A stretch of DNA of 64,000 bases from Limonium bicolor (GCA_023374045.1 CM041776.1:281603999-281667998); one strand, 5' to 3'. Shown: positions 35,966 to 48,114, counted from the stretch's first letter. Notes: a model not told the origin generated them from the sequence alone. Made by a program: numbers and translations.

Positions 35966-36427
35966 TACTCTCTTTGTCTCACATGCAGAGTCCAATTATG
36001 TTTTTATTTTTGTCCCATAATTGTGTCCGATATAGTGTTATGAGATTTGAACTCCTCGCTGCTTTTTGTGATTCTCTTTAATTTTGTGCAAAAGTAAACC
36101 GGAGTCTGCAACTGGGACGGAGGCAGTGGCGGACCTAGAAACAAAAATCTGTGGGGGCAATATTGAAAATGTTGTTCTGTAGAAAACTGGGAATGAAATA
36201 AAGACTATATAATTGTTCTTCGTGAGTCTTTATCATCTAAAAAATAGTACATAATAATGTTATTGTTAATGAACTTAAAAGTATGATTAATTCATCACCT
36301 AAAATTATATAATTTCTTATTAGTTTTTCTAGGTATAGACATATATTTTTTATATTGTTCCAAAAACCTGTGGGGGCACGTGCCCCCATAGATCTATACG
36401 TGCGTCCGCCACTGGACAGAGGGAGTA
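35966..36427. mobile_element. Stowaway-type MITE interrupted by a hAT MITE
   Basis: Left end TACTCTCTTTGTCTCAC, right end GAGGGAGTA. The right arm is split at GGGACGGAGG by the hAT-type MITE at 36124-36414. Removing the insert and one 8-bp duplication leaves a MITE of about 160 bp. Confidence 0.75.
36124..36414. mobile_element. hAT-type MITE of the GTGGCGGA family, copy 3 (nested)
   Basis: Ends CAGTGGCGGACC and the inverse GTCCGCCACTG, 291 bp. The 8-bp target duplication is GACGGAGG (36116-36123) and GACAGAGG (36415-36422), one mismatch, inside a Stowaway terminus. A palindromic GGGGGCACGTGCCCCC lies near 36373. Confidence 0.85.
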
Positions 36428-37757
36428 AGACTTTATAAAATATGTACGTGTCCGGTCACCATAAACTAAGCTCGGACGACTTTGCTCGCTCCCAGCGTAC
36501 GGATCCTTAGATGGGGAATATGAACAGTAAATAACTTGGAAATGAACTTGGTGGTAATTCCTATGTTTTAAGGAGAAACAGTACCACTCCACCTTTCTAA
36601 CTTTCCCCGCAGCTCTTCCACATCATCCAACAGCTGGCGAGTTCCCATGTTCTTTCTCGAGCTAGTCAATCTAGCCTTTGCTATATGATTCAATAACGAG
36701 GTTGTTATCACAAGCCCACCGTGGTAGATTAGATAAAGGCATCTTATTTGCCTTTATAATAAAGACAACAATATATGTCATCGATATAAAATTATATATA
36801 CTATGGATATACATAATATTAGCCATGATTATATATAAATAACAACCATCATATAAAAAACTATCTTAATATATAAATAATTATTAGTAATAAATTTAAG
36901 TGAATCTTAATGTTTATGAACAAAAACTTTCTTATGGTGGTTTTTTGGATATGTGGTGTAGGGTGATCCTTTTTTAACTTGTTTTATATTTTATAATGTC
37001 GTCATTGACTCGACACATTTTAAAGGTTTGTGGTAACGACCTTAAACCCTTCACTACATACCATAAAATAGGTTTTCATTGTTTTAGCTTTCCTATGGTG
37101 GTATTTAAGATATATGCTGACTAACATGTTCAAGTATATGTACAACTAATAATCTTTTATTTATTAGTTTAAGCTTTTATACACAAAAAATTGTTGCCAT
37201 AGACATTAAGATATGTAAGCCATGTATACATAAATATGTATGCCATAGCTAAATAAAATATTGGCCACGGTTGTATATCGTTAATATTCCATTGCTTGTA
37301 TAAAGGATTTATGGTTTAGGGTCTCACAATGCTTGTATTACAAACTCTAAAAGTGTTTTCAGTATTTTTTAACTGATCATATAGTGGTTTTTATGGTTTG
37401 TGGTATAGGGTAATGTTGGTGTAGAGTAATCTTAAAAAAATCATTTTTGAGGCTGGCTACTGAGCCTGAAACTTGTATTATGTCGCCAACAGCCTATGAG
37501 TGCATTTAGTAATTTGTAACTGCAAATAATAACTTCTTTAAAATATTATTATTAATTATCTGGTGGCTATTAGTTTTTCATATTTATGGCTAATATTGTC
37601 CTATAAAAATGGCTAACATTTTTTTCTCAGTATGGCTAACATTAATGCCTTTATGTAAAGACAATTTAGTGTCCTTTAGGGAAACCACACCCGAGGCAGT
37701 GGGGTATAGACAGAGTAAAATGTCTCGTGATTTTGCTAAATTATACCAATCATATTA
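36428..37757. other. Unclassified AT-rich DNA
   Basis: No reading frame, RNA gene or clear element ends. Repeated phrases of the type GTGGT(T/A)TTT(A/T)TGGTTTGTGGT and ATGTATGCCATAG suggest a decayed transposon, possibly with inverted structure, but I cannot define its limits. Confidence 0.3.
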
Positions 37758-38009
37758 CTCCCTCCGTCCTGAATTGACCGTCCTGTTTATTATTTGGATA
37801 TGTCGTTTGACTTCAATTTTTAATATATAAGATAAAATAATTTTTAAAATTTAAGTTTTGCATATGATTCCTTATATGTTAAACTATATATTACAAAATT
37901 TAGTTTTATAAAATTATTTTATCTTATATGTTTAATATTAAAGTGGAAAAATGTGTCATAAAACAAACAGGACGATCAATTCAAGACAGTGAATTCAGGA
38001 CGAAGGGAA
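37758..38009. mobile_element. Stowaway-type (Tc1/mariner) MITE
   Basis: Ends CTCCCTCCGTCCTGAATT and the inverse of AATTCAGGACGAAGGGAA, flanked by TA (37756-37757, 38010-38011). Internal palindromic AT-rich sequence with TTATATGTTAAA phrases like the copy at 34450. Non-coding. Confidence 0.85.
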
Positions 38010-38011
38010 TA

Positions 38012-38394
38012 TAAAATTTTCTTTCACTAGATATAAAAAAATTCTCTAATTTTATCATACCCCACAACGTTAATTAAAAAAGTTATCAACACCTATGCAA
38101 TCATGGGACTCGAAGTACCATAAAGTTGATGAACATTAGACAAAAATAATACTCTCTGTTAACCACTCCTAACTTGTCCCATACCATTAGTTATATCACT
38201 AAGGGACGTACACTCCATAATTACAGTGCAAATCAATAAACAATCGACCACTGTTACAGTTCTTCGTTTTTTCTTCCCGGCTATCGATTTTGACATGACA
38301 TCAGAGTCCAAGCTGGCCCGTTTATTCAGCAAAAAGCAAAGCTGGTTCAACATCCATTCAACAAATTATTTAGCAACATAAAAAAGAATAAAAA
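38012..38394. other. Unclassified spacer
   Basis: A short frame at 38159-38353 (minus) has no recognisable features. Nothing else can be supported here. Confidence 0.3.
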
Positions 38395-39212
38395 GTTTTA
38401 AACACGTAATTTATACTAAGTTTCTATAAATTTAGACCAGTATAGTATCATAATTTATACCAATTTATTATCATAATTTTTACCATATATTTTAAATTAT
38501 TTTTTCTACCAATTTAATTATTTTATACAAATTAATTACCATAATTTATATCAATTAGTTACTATATTTTTTTACCATAAAATTTTCAATTATTTATTCA
38601 AAATTAATTTTTTTAATTAATATTTAGAAAATTATTTTTTATTTATATTTTATTTTGTAAATAACTTTATGATATAATATAATTTATTTTGAATAAATAA
38701 TTTAAATTTATAAAAAAGATAATTTAAAAATGTATGGTAATTGATTGGTATTATTTATGGTGCTTAAATTGGTAAAAAAAATAATTTAAAAATGTATGAT
38801 AAAAATTATGGTGATTAATTGGTATAAAATATGGTACTGTTTTGATCTAAATGTGTAGAAAAATTAGTATAAATTATATGTTCAAAACTCTATTTTATTT
38901 TATATGGTACTAAATAATTTTGAAAAAAATATACAAAATATTTAAGATATTGTTATATATATATATATTTAATATATTCTAATTGGTATCTATATTTTTA
39001 TAATATTTTTAATTTTTTGTGAATTTTAGTGAATTTTTTAATATTTAGGGAAATATTATGAATTTTAAAATATTTTGCTATTTAGTAGGAGTATTTTTAT
39101 CTTTTTTACTTTTACTCCATGACATAACGTCATTTGATAAACTTTTACAAAAATATAATAACATTTCATAACTTTTTCTGTAATGACATGAAAATAACTT
39201 TCATGAAATTTC
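38395..39212. mobile_element. Decayed MULE-like MITE related to 27024-27978
   Basis: The right part repeats the family wording (ATTTAGGGA, TATTATGAATTTTAAA, AGTATTTTTATC, then TTTCATGAAATTTCC at 39212). The AT-rich centre shares TACCATAATTTTTA(C)-type phrases. The left terminus has decayed. It lies at the same place relative to the duplicated block as the intact copy does in copy A. Confidence 0.6.
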
Positions 39213-39379
39213 CAACAAAAAAAACAACATCTACATCCATCCGACCATCCCTCTACTCTTCTCTTGGAAAGGTGTAAAAACACGATTATGTCGTGACTCT
39301 TAAATTCATTAGAGGATATGAACGAAAGTGTATTTTACTGTTAGAGAAAGTAAATGCTTTAGATAGACTGTTTGAAAGT

Positions 39380-41410
39380 CAGAGAAAAAAAACAAGATTC
39401 TTGACAAAAGAAAAAAAACAGGATTCTTGATTGCAGAATCACATCCAAACTCAATCATATATATTCTTCTGATGCCTTTTTCTTTTCCTCTCCTCTTCCT
39501 TTTCCTCATGCACCCTCCCATCTTCCAAGAACACTACGAACATGATACATGAAGGACAACATAAATCGAATTTTCAGATGCCCAGTCCGTGCAAATAATA
39601 AAAGAGAAGATTAAATTATGTACCCTATATAATGAAATTGTTCTTTGAGATTTTATTTTTGTAAATATTATTTTGTATTAGCTAATTAACTTTAAATTAA
39701 CCGCGAGTGTCATGATCTTCACTAACCCGAACATCCCAAGAATAGCCAAGGCACCCACAATTCTCTTTTGCTAGCGGTATATGTAGAGTTCATGGTCATT
39801 CGTATCGGGTTCAATTCGGTATGTCTCGGTCGATCAATTGTAGATATTTAATATTTCGTTTCATTGGATCTGGTCGGGGTTGTTTTTGGTTTAAATTATA
39901 TTCATATTGCAGGTTTGGGTACTTTTAGTTCAAGTTAACCGGATTATTTGGCTTTTACAGTTTATAGGTTAAATTTGGGTGACTTATTCAAATTAAGTTT
40001 GATTGACAAAAATTTAAAAATATAAATTTAAGCAACCTTTATATATTGTATTAATTTTCATATCAGGTCTAAATTCTCTTAAAATAATGTTACTCTTGAC
40101 CAAGACTGCTATTTGTATTGATTAGACATAATCAAATTTGAGGAGAATTTTTGTATATGAATTTTAACTATGATTTATAAATTGTATTGATCAATTTAAA
40201 TAAATAATTGTGAATCAATAGTCAATATTTAACACTTACTACCCGGTCTCCTCGCCCACACCCGGCATCATGTCTGCCACCGTCCCGCGCCTATTTTCAT
40301 AAAAGATTAGTATCAATATTCATAGAAAAAACTAGAATATAATTTTCACATGAAATTATCTAAATAAAAAGAGTTGCATAGGTCAAGATGTGTAAGTTGT
40401 CTATATACATTTTTTAATTGAAAGTACAATTTTTTATAAGCATAAACACATCTTAAAAAATTACAATCAACCTTAGTAAAATATACATTTTTTTACTAAA
40501 ATACAAATATGTACTAATACACAAGATTAATGCATTTATGTAAAAACATATAGAGCAAATTACCTATATCCAGATATATGCAAAATGAGCGATCTGAATG
40601 TAAATCATCTTTTTAAATTTTTTTTTTGAAAACCCAACAATCAGAATGTAGACCATCATTTCACAGTTTAACGTATAATGCACACATTGGGTCCATGTTT
40701 CTTCCAATATTATTCTTTTTGACATTTTTGGACTAGAATATAACGATACTAAGAGCATCCACAATGGTGTGGAATCCACTCTAAATTAATAAAACAAAAA
40801 GATAAAATATGACATGGAGGAGAGAAGTTGTGTGAGAGTTTCTTAACTAAGGGTATCCACAATGGTGTGGATTCCACCCATAGTGTTAAAAAAAAAGAAA
40901 ATGATGAGGTGGAGGAGAGAAGATGTGAGAGGGGTTCTTAACTAAGACACCCTCTTTTTAGAGAACCTAGGTAAGGAAGAGAGAGATTGTGGGAGGATGT
41001 AATAAAATAATATTTGTTAGTGGGTGGAATCCACTTTTGTTATTGTGGATGCCCTAAGAACCCAAAAAATGGGTGTCCATCCACAATGGTGTGGATTCCA
41101 CCCATAATGTTAAAAGAGAAAAAAGAAAATGATGAGGTGGAAGAGAGAGGATGTGAGAGGGGTTCTTAACTAAGACACCCTCTTTTTAGAGAATCTAGGT
41201 AAGAAAGAGAGAGATTGTGAGAGAAGATAATAAAATAATATTTGTTGGTGGGTGGAATCCACTTTTACCATTGTGAGGAGAGAAATAAAATATTATTATT
41301 TTGAGAGTGGAATCCACTCTTGTTATTGTGGATGCCTTAAGATAGAAATATAACAATTTTTTATCTTTTAAAAAACAACATGCGGTTTTTTTCATGGGAA
41401 GGTGGTTCCT
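39380..41410. repeat. Old segmental duplication, copy B
   Basis: Partner of 28110-29280. It is longer because the MITE cluster 40753-41337 inserted within ACGATACTAA, whose copy-A counterpart at about 29206 is uninterrupted. Copy B also holds diverged AT-rich DNA around 39780-40280 that includes a GGTTCAATTCGGT-type segment. Confidence 0.72.
40753..41337. mobile_element. Nested cluster of Tourist-type MITEs (GCATCCACAATGG family)
   Basis: The outer ends GAGCATCCACAATGG and GTGGATGCCT are flanked by TAA (40750-40752, 41338-41340). Inside, further copies of the same terminus occur near 40854 (GGTATCCACAATGGTG), 41047 (TTGTGGATGCCC), 41072 and 41327. This indicates at least one insertion of the family into itself, plus duplication of the GATGAGGTGGA(G/A)GAGAG core. 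Non-coding. Confidence 0.78.
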
Positions 41411-41751
41411 TGACTCCCCTCCAACTGGGTATGCTAGCATGGCGTGATGGGTCTGAAAGATGATGGTATCTGTAATCACTGATCTGCCCATATGTCTATT
41501 CTGGGCCCGGTACCCAAATTATTTCTCAGCCCAGCCCGCAGTAGACCGTCAAAATAAGACCCTCACATATACAGCTCAGTCTCATTCCCAAGAGATGTCA
41601 AGTAAGAGTAACGAAAATATCTTGCCTCTAAAACTGTTGCTGCAGTAGAAAGAGGTTTTTTATTTGTTAAAAAAAAAAACAAAAGAAAAAAGAAAGAGGT
41701 TTTTGGAAATACATCCAGACCTGGTTGCATAAGAGAACGTCATTGGCCTAT

Positions 41752-42711
41752 GGATTTATGTGCATTTTTTGACAGTATAAATATACAGCATATGCTGTTT
41801 TGGACTCTTTTATTTGTTTTTGTTGTTCGCTTAAAACAGCATAAATGTCAGCATAAATGATAGCATAAATGCCAGCATAAATGCCCGCAGCAAATGATAC
41901 TTTTTCGTTTTCGTGCTTTCACTTCCGTTTCTTTACTCACTTCATAATGCAATTACTGTGACTATTGATTTAAAAAAAAAGAATTTTTTACAAGTTACTT
42001 TATTAATTACAAATTACATAATGCTTTAAATAATTTATAAAAAAATAGTACTACATCTTTAGCCAAATTTACCAAAAGTCACATTTATAATACAAATCTA
42101 TAATATATTATTTGTAATACCACATAGATTAATAAAATTAAAAAAACGAATAAATATACACACTTGTTGATATATAAATTAAAATATTAAAATAGTATAT
42201 AGAAATATGAATGCATATAAATTTATTAACATACAAAGTTACAAAAATATTATATATTATTAAAAGTTATAATTTCACTAAATAAATTCACATAACATTA
42301 TCAGAAAATTTTAAACGTTTTTTCTCTTTTTTTACGTTTTTATATTTGTAAGAATTATAAAATTTAAATAATAAAAATATATTGTTTAGGAGTTACAAGT
42401 TTTGCTTAAATAATAGAAATAAAAATTTTATTGTTTGTGAATTTTTTTTATTTATTTTTACTAACAAAATAAAGTTATGTAGTGTAATATAATAAATTAT
42501 AATTGTAATACGAAAACGGTAAACGCACTACATATAACTAACTTAACCAAACATGCTGCATATATGCTGCACTGCCAAACAGCAGTTTTCAAAACAGCTG
42601 CATTTATGCCAGCACATTCCTGCCAGCAAATATGCTGCATTTATGCCAGCGCATTTCTGCTGCCAAATATGCTGCATTTATGCTGCCAAAACAGCCATGC
42701 CGAACAGAGCC
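41752..42711. mobile_element. Tourist/PIF-type MITE, copy 2
   Basis: Closely similar to 30095-31054 along its full length. The ends are followed on both sides by TAT (41749-41751, 42712-42714) rather than the TAA of copy 1, so the two copies look like independent insertions. Frames in the GCTGCATTTATGCC subterminal repeats (42553-42794) are artefacts. Confidence 0.76.
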
Positions 42712-42926
42712 TATGTCCTCGAGTCCCATTCTCCCTCATTTTTCTTCCTACAAAGATTACTCCATTTATTTCAATAAATAGATTGATCATCTAACATGAC
42801 TCTTCACCAACGAGATCGAGCACCACTTGGTCCCTATAGATACAGATCTTCCACCCCACTTCAAAAATTTACCTAGGTTCATAGAGGCATTCTCTAGATT
42901 TAAGCTTTAAACTTTTTACTTCTAAG

Positions 42927-44980
42927 ACAATTGCATCGGTCCACACACAGCTATAAGTTAGTGAATGTGTCTGTGATTAAGGAATAATAATATGATTGAA
43001 AATTAATCAACTACTGTACTGATTAAACAGTGTTTTTTGAGACGATTGTAATTAGGGTTAGGATGAATCCGTCGTTTTGCTTCCCCCCGCCTCTTCTCCT
43101 CCCCTTCTCCAGTACTCGCCACACCATCTGAGCGATTGTAATCGAACCCAAAACCAATTTTGAGTCTTCTCAGAACAGTAACTTGGGAGCAGGATTTCTC
43201 CTCTACTCATCCTCCGCTTTTCAAGATGGGTCTGCCTACGCCAACACCTGAAAGCACGTTGTTCATCGACAATCTTCGGGATAATGTAAGTATCAATCTG
43301 TTGTGGAATCTTTTTCATCCTTTCGGGAACATTTGTCATATTCGAATAGCAAGAAAGAAAAGAGTCGACTTGAATCGGCGTTTTTCTTTCGTCGAGTTCC
43401 ACTTCCAAAAAGATGCAGAAAAAGCTATGATTTATCTCCATGGTCGGCTCATCGAAGGGCGTAGGATTATTGTTGAGTAGGCCATCCCTTGGAAACCAAA
43501 AAATCAAAGGTCTGCTTCTGCCGCTCCTTCTGCCTCCTCTTCACTGAGAGAGAATGTTTCTTCAGCCCAGAGAAATGCTCAAGAGATTAAGAGTCCTTTG
43601 TCAAAGGTTGTTGCTCATGATTATGAGGTTTTGCCACGCTCAGTTTCTTTAAAAGCTTCAAATACGATGGCTTCTAAGCTGGAGAGAAGCATTGTGTTTC
43701 AATCTGGAAGTCATCTCTGTTTCAAGCAACTCAAGATTAAGCTTAGTAAATGGGTGCGGGTGGACGAAATCATCCCCCTCTCTGGTGATAAAGTTGTAGT
43801 TGTTCTGCATTCTGTTGAAGAGTGTTTTAAGCTCCTGGAGTTGAAAGCTCACTGGAAAATCAAAGCTTGGCAACCCTCTGACCAACCGAACACTAGATTG
43901 GTTGATATCATAATCAGAGGAATTCCATTGATCGCATGGTCTACAGAGAATATCATCTCAATTGCTCAGCACCTAGGAAAAGTGATCGCCATTGAGGGAG
44001 ACAAAGTTTAGGCGCTCTAGGCCACTCCAAAGTAATTGTTAGGATTGAAACCAATCACTTCACTTCGATTAATGAGAACTTCACTGTCCTTACGAATAAT
44101 ATCTCAGCAACTGTTGGTGTTAGTGAAATCAACCATCTCCATGTTCTTTCCTCCCTGTCTCCATCTCGGTCTTTAGAGCATGTGCAAGGTCAGGACAACA
44201 AGATAGTTGATGAGGTGGGAATTTCAAGCCACAGTTCCCCATCCGGAAGTGTTGATTGCTCCAAAAAGGATACTAACGATTCTTGGACAGATCTTGACAG
44301 CTCCGATGCGCTGCGTCTACTTCAGATCAGGCCCTGCAGGAACATCTTGCTTTATCTACCCATTATGCTTCTGAGAACATCGATATTGCTCCTGGGGGTG
44401 TGTGAGATGCTTCTTATGAAGCTCACTCAGTCGTTGGACCAGATTCTCACATTGAATTAGTCAACTCTGAACCTAATAAAGCGATTGACTCTGTCCATGT
44501 TGCCAATAGTACATCAGACCAGCCCACCACGATTCCATTGCCAAATGAAACACCCGACTCCATGCAAACTTATTATGATATCGGTGCTAGCATAATTGGG
44601 AAAGACACGGTAGATAAAATTGCCAACAAATAGGCAGTTGCTTGTCTTGGCTTTGGTAAGCGTCTAAAGGTGCATATTCCGAACCATTTATTATCCATTG
44701 AGAACCTTTCAAAATCTCTTGAAGGCTCAAGAAGAAGCGCAAGGCTTGAAGGAAAAAAGAAAAACAAGGAAAATTGTATGGAGAACTCGACATCTAGTCT
44801 CTCGTTAACGTTCTAATCTCTCTCTCTCTCGCTTTGATCCGCGGATCTGCGTTTCTGCTCATTGACTTTTTCTCTTGCTCACTATGATGGTTGTTGTTTT
44901 ATTTTGTTTTGATGGTGCTTTGTAACTCTGATTGCTTGCAATCATCCGCTGTACTTTACAACTTACTTATCAAAAAAAAT
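42927..44980 (+). mobile_element. Internally deleted LINE with RRM-type ORF1
   Basis: A 16-bp target duplication ACTTTTTACTTCTAAG flanks the element (42911-42926 and 44981-44996), and the right end is a short A run (CAAAAAAAAT). The 5' part holds an ORF1 relic with an RNA-recognition motif. Only about 165 bp of 3' UTR-like sequence follows ORF1, so ORF2 (endonuclease and RT) is missing. The complete duplication means this short form was itself inserted, with enzymes supplied in trans. Confidence 0.88.
43226..44815 (+). pseudogene. LINE ORF1 with RRM domain, broken
   Basis: Translation from 43226 gives an RRM with RNP2 LFIDNL (43259-43276) and RNP1 RRFSFVEF (43376-43399), ending at a TAG at 43478. 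Reading continues in register with basic sequence. From 43598 a frame carries the second conserved region of plant LINE ORF1 (LSKWVRVDEIIPLSGDK, IIRGIPLIAWS). A TAG at 44009 and later frameshifts break it again. The C-terminal tail is basic. The protein would bind element RNA. RRM-type ORF1 is known from the BNR group of plant LINEs; most plant L1 ORF1 proteins have a zinc knuckle instead. Confidence 0.82.
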
Positions 44981-45089
44981 ACTTTTTACTTCTAAGCACT
45001 TTTAGTTTCTGTAAATGGTTATAGTTACCAATGATGGATTGTAGCTATCCATTCTTAATCTTGGGATGGTGTTATCCAACACCAGTTTA

Positions 45090-47237
45090 TGAGATAACTA
45101 AAGATCTGAAATATTATATTGAGTTATCTAATCACTACAATCCTAGTGCATTCTATTTATAAGGACGTATGAGATTATATAGAACATTTTAGATATGGGC
45201 TGTACTCCGGGCCTTATGAGCATATGATCTATTACACCCCCGCAATATAAACTTTGTGAAAACAAATTTCAGATTGGAAGATTACTGCAAGGATTTCAGG
45301 TCCATTTCCCCGGATTATGGTGAGATTGATATGGTTACCGAAGAAGAAAAACCATAAAACAATGTAATAATAAAATAGTGACACATGGCTATACGTGGTT
45401 CGGTCCAAACATGACCTACGTCCACGGGAGGAGATAGAGAAACTTTCATTAAGAGGATGAGGATTACAAGTCTACATGAGGATTATCCAACCAACCCATC
45501 AATCCGTGTTTCCGTGTTTCCCTTGGTGTTTTTACCCGAGTCCCTTTAAGTTCCCACAAAACCACCATTGACTCTCTTGGATATGATCCCCACAACTTGG
45601 GATGATCCTAAGCTACGAGTTACTAGATATATTTATACTGATAGATCTAAACCCTTCACTTATCCGCACATTAACCATCAACAATTGCCACATAATTGCT
45701 CACAAGTTACAACGATTATAACTTCATTAACACCATCCACTAACACCTAGGAACATCTAACACTTGGATATCTGGAAAGCCAGAAGTCTTAACTTCTTCT
45801 TTCTTTAACTTCCTCATAATTCTTCTCATAATGTTCGAAAACCAAATGCTTCAAACACCATTAATTTGCACCACATAAAATCTCCATTAATCCATCTTCA
45901 ACTTTTGTGAAACTCTTTACGAGTAAGACATTAATTGAAATACATAGCCAATTTACTTCACAAGAGCAACTCAACGGATTTAGCATCAATTCTAACAATT
46001 ACGAATGATCATGATTAGGTTTATCTAGGATGATGAGTTTTCTTCCTGATCCTCAACATTTTTCTTGGTCACCGTTCTTGGTTGCTTGATTTTTGATTCT
46101 TGGTCGCGGGATTCTTCTCAATCACCAGATTTTATGCTTGATCGCTAGATCTTCTTCCCATTCAACCAATAGACATTCAACCAAAAGATATTTTGAAACT
46201 TATTGCATGCATCCTCCACACTGGCCATGAATGCATTTACCTGCTCCACATAGCACCGCACTAAACGAGAAATATTGTTCTGTTTCTTCCAAGCCTCCAC
46301 TCCCTTGCTCACTACTTGTTTCAACCATGATATTAGTTCACTATTTCTCTTCTATCCCACTTTCTTCTTCTCTTCCTCTGTGTCTGAAATCGAAGTTCTA
46401 ATTTGAGAGGGTTTTGGAGGTCAATGTGTGTAGGTTAGAAGAAAAAACGAGTGAAGGAGATGGACATAGAGATGTGAGAAGTTAATAGAGAAAAATCTAA
46501 GAGATATTTCATCTTTTTCTGCCCCTTATAGATTGCATCTTAGCAGTACCTTGAAGTATACTTATTCCCTTCTGTCCCCTAACCAAATTGAAATCGACGA
46601 TAGCACCTCACTGTTGAAGCTTTTTAAAAATCAGAATACATAATTGTTGGAGGTGGGGTGAAAGATGTAGAACCACAACTACTTTATGTTGCTGAGGATG
46701 TTAACAATTAAATAGTCAGTTATGTTCTTGTAGAGATAGAAGGAGTAGATTTGTGGACGGATAAAGATAACACTAGGAAAGAGATGATGTACGGTTCCGC
46801 AACAACAATAAATGAATAGGGTTCATCAAAGACCTCATTTTTTATATATAGAGGTTCGGGATCACGAAGGGATTAACTTCTCTATGTTGTCGAAGATTAC
46901 AACGGTCAAATCATCAATTATGTTTTTGCCGAAACGAGAGAAGTTGTAGATTTATTGATGGAGAAAGATAACACCAGAAGAGAGGCGATGTGCGGTTTGG
47001 AAGCGGTAGTAGATGAATAGGGTTCATCGCTGACTTCTTTTTTTTATAGAGGGTCAGAATCGAGAAGGGATAAACACCCCTATAGGACTCTGATACCATA
47101 ATGAGACAACTCAAGATGTGATAAATTATATTGAGTTGTCTAAACTTTACAACCCTAAAGCATACTATTTATAAGGACATATTCTATGGAACATTATAAA
47201 CATGGGCTATACCCCTATGAGCCTATGTTATGTTAAA
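45090..47237 (-). mobile_element. Candidate TRIM-like short-LTR retrotransposon
   Basis: Two direct repeats of about 140 bp (45090-45233 and 47102-47237) share TATATTGAGTT(A/G)TCTAA, CTATTTATAAGGAC and ATGGGCT(G/A)TAC. On the minus strand TGGTATCAGAGTCC, a tRNA-iMet-type primer site, lies next to the right repeat (47086-47099). A purine tract TTGCGGGGG precedes the left one. The 1.9-kb interior has no coding. No matching target duplication was found, so the limits are provisional. A block with CGTGGTTCGGTCC and CCTACGTCCACGGG lies near 45396-45437. Confidence 0.6.
46686..47071. repeat. Two-unit tandem duplication of about 193 bp
   Basis: Unit 1 (46686-46878) and unit 2 (about 46881-47071) share GTTGAGGATG-like starts, GATAAAGATAACACTAG-like centres, GATGAATAGGGTTCATC and GAGAAGGGATAA ends. 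It sits beside the primer site of the TRIM-like candidate, so the leader was duplicated. Confidence 0.75.
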
Positions 47238-48114
47238 CCCTAAGATTGATATTATATTTCCAATTTAGTGTTATTTATATTCATTCTTCTTAATGTTTTT
47301 ATAACTTGTTTTATTGTAGATTTTTGGATTTTGTTAGTTATATACCATAGTTGATGACATATATTTTGATTAAGAATGGTTTGATTAAACATCAAGAGGT
47401 TTATAATTGCTCTACAACAAAAAAATTTATATGGACGTCCCATAAAAAACAAATAACTTCTTGCACTTGGTTATAGATTCAATGCAGCTGATCAAGTGAC
47501 TTCCAAGAAAACTTTGGGCTCCACTAGAACCAATTAGGCCTTTAGAGTCATGAGAGAGTAGTTTTAGGATAAAATGGAATCCTGTGGTAACATTTGGGAA
47601 TCATTTTTTGATTATGATAGTATTAAAATGAGTTAAGAACATCAACCCAAGATTGTTTTTATTCTTCCACACTTTTTCTTCTTCTGTTTTTCAGTTACAT
47701 CTTCACTTGTTTCACTCCAAAATACTCAAAAAACATATTTAATTTGATTAACGAAAGTAAAAAACCACTTCCCGAGTTTGATACATATGAATTCTATATA
47801 TAAAAAAAGACTTGCTATAACGATTGGTGTATTTCTTATTGATATTTATTCCATTTTCACCTTTCCGCCTTATACTCCTTCTTCACCTTTTTCATCTTAT
47901 CAATACCACCATTCCATGTGAGACACTAGTAGGATACTTCCTTTTAGCTATGTATGTTGGTGTTAGGTTTTATTCAAGTTTCGAGTGCTCGTGTAGAAGG
48001 ATCAAAGCTCCTCAACTAGTAAAATAATGATTTAGTAAGAGAATCAACTGAGGTCCCATGACTGGGGAGTTGGCTTGTTATTAAAAAGCTTGCTACTATA
48101 ATTTTAGGGTTTAT
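47238..48114. other. Unclassified spacer
   Basis: AT-rich, without a recognisable gene or element end. Frames at 47252-47452 and 47824-48027 show no family features. It may be the remainder of the copia element to its right, but I see no supporting motif. Confidence 0.3.

Noticed and set aside
42553..42794. Cys/His-rich small proteins
   Set aside because: They arise from GCTGCATTTATGCC subterminal repeats of a Tourist-type MITE; not a gene.
43058..43507. 149-residue minus-strand frame
   Set aside because: Antisense to the RRM coding sequence of the LINE ORF1, which has recognisable RNP motifs on the plus strand.
45396..45437. Cassandra-type 5S-like domain near the CGTGGTTCGGTCC text
   Set aside because: I could not match 5S internal control elements; the text is a phrase common in plant repeats and not diagnostic.
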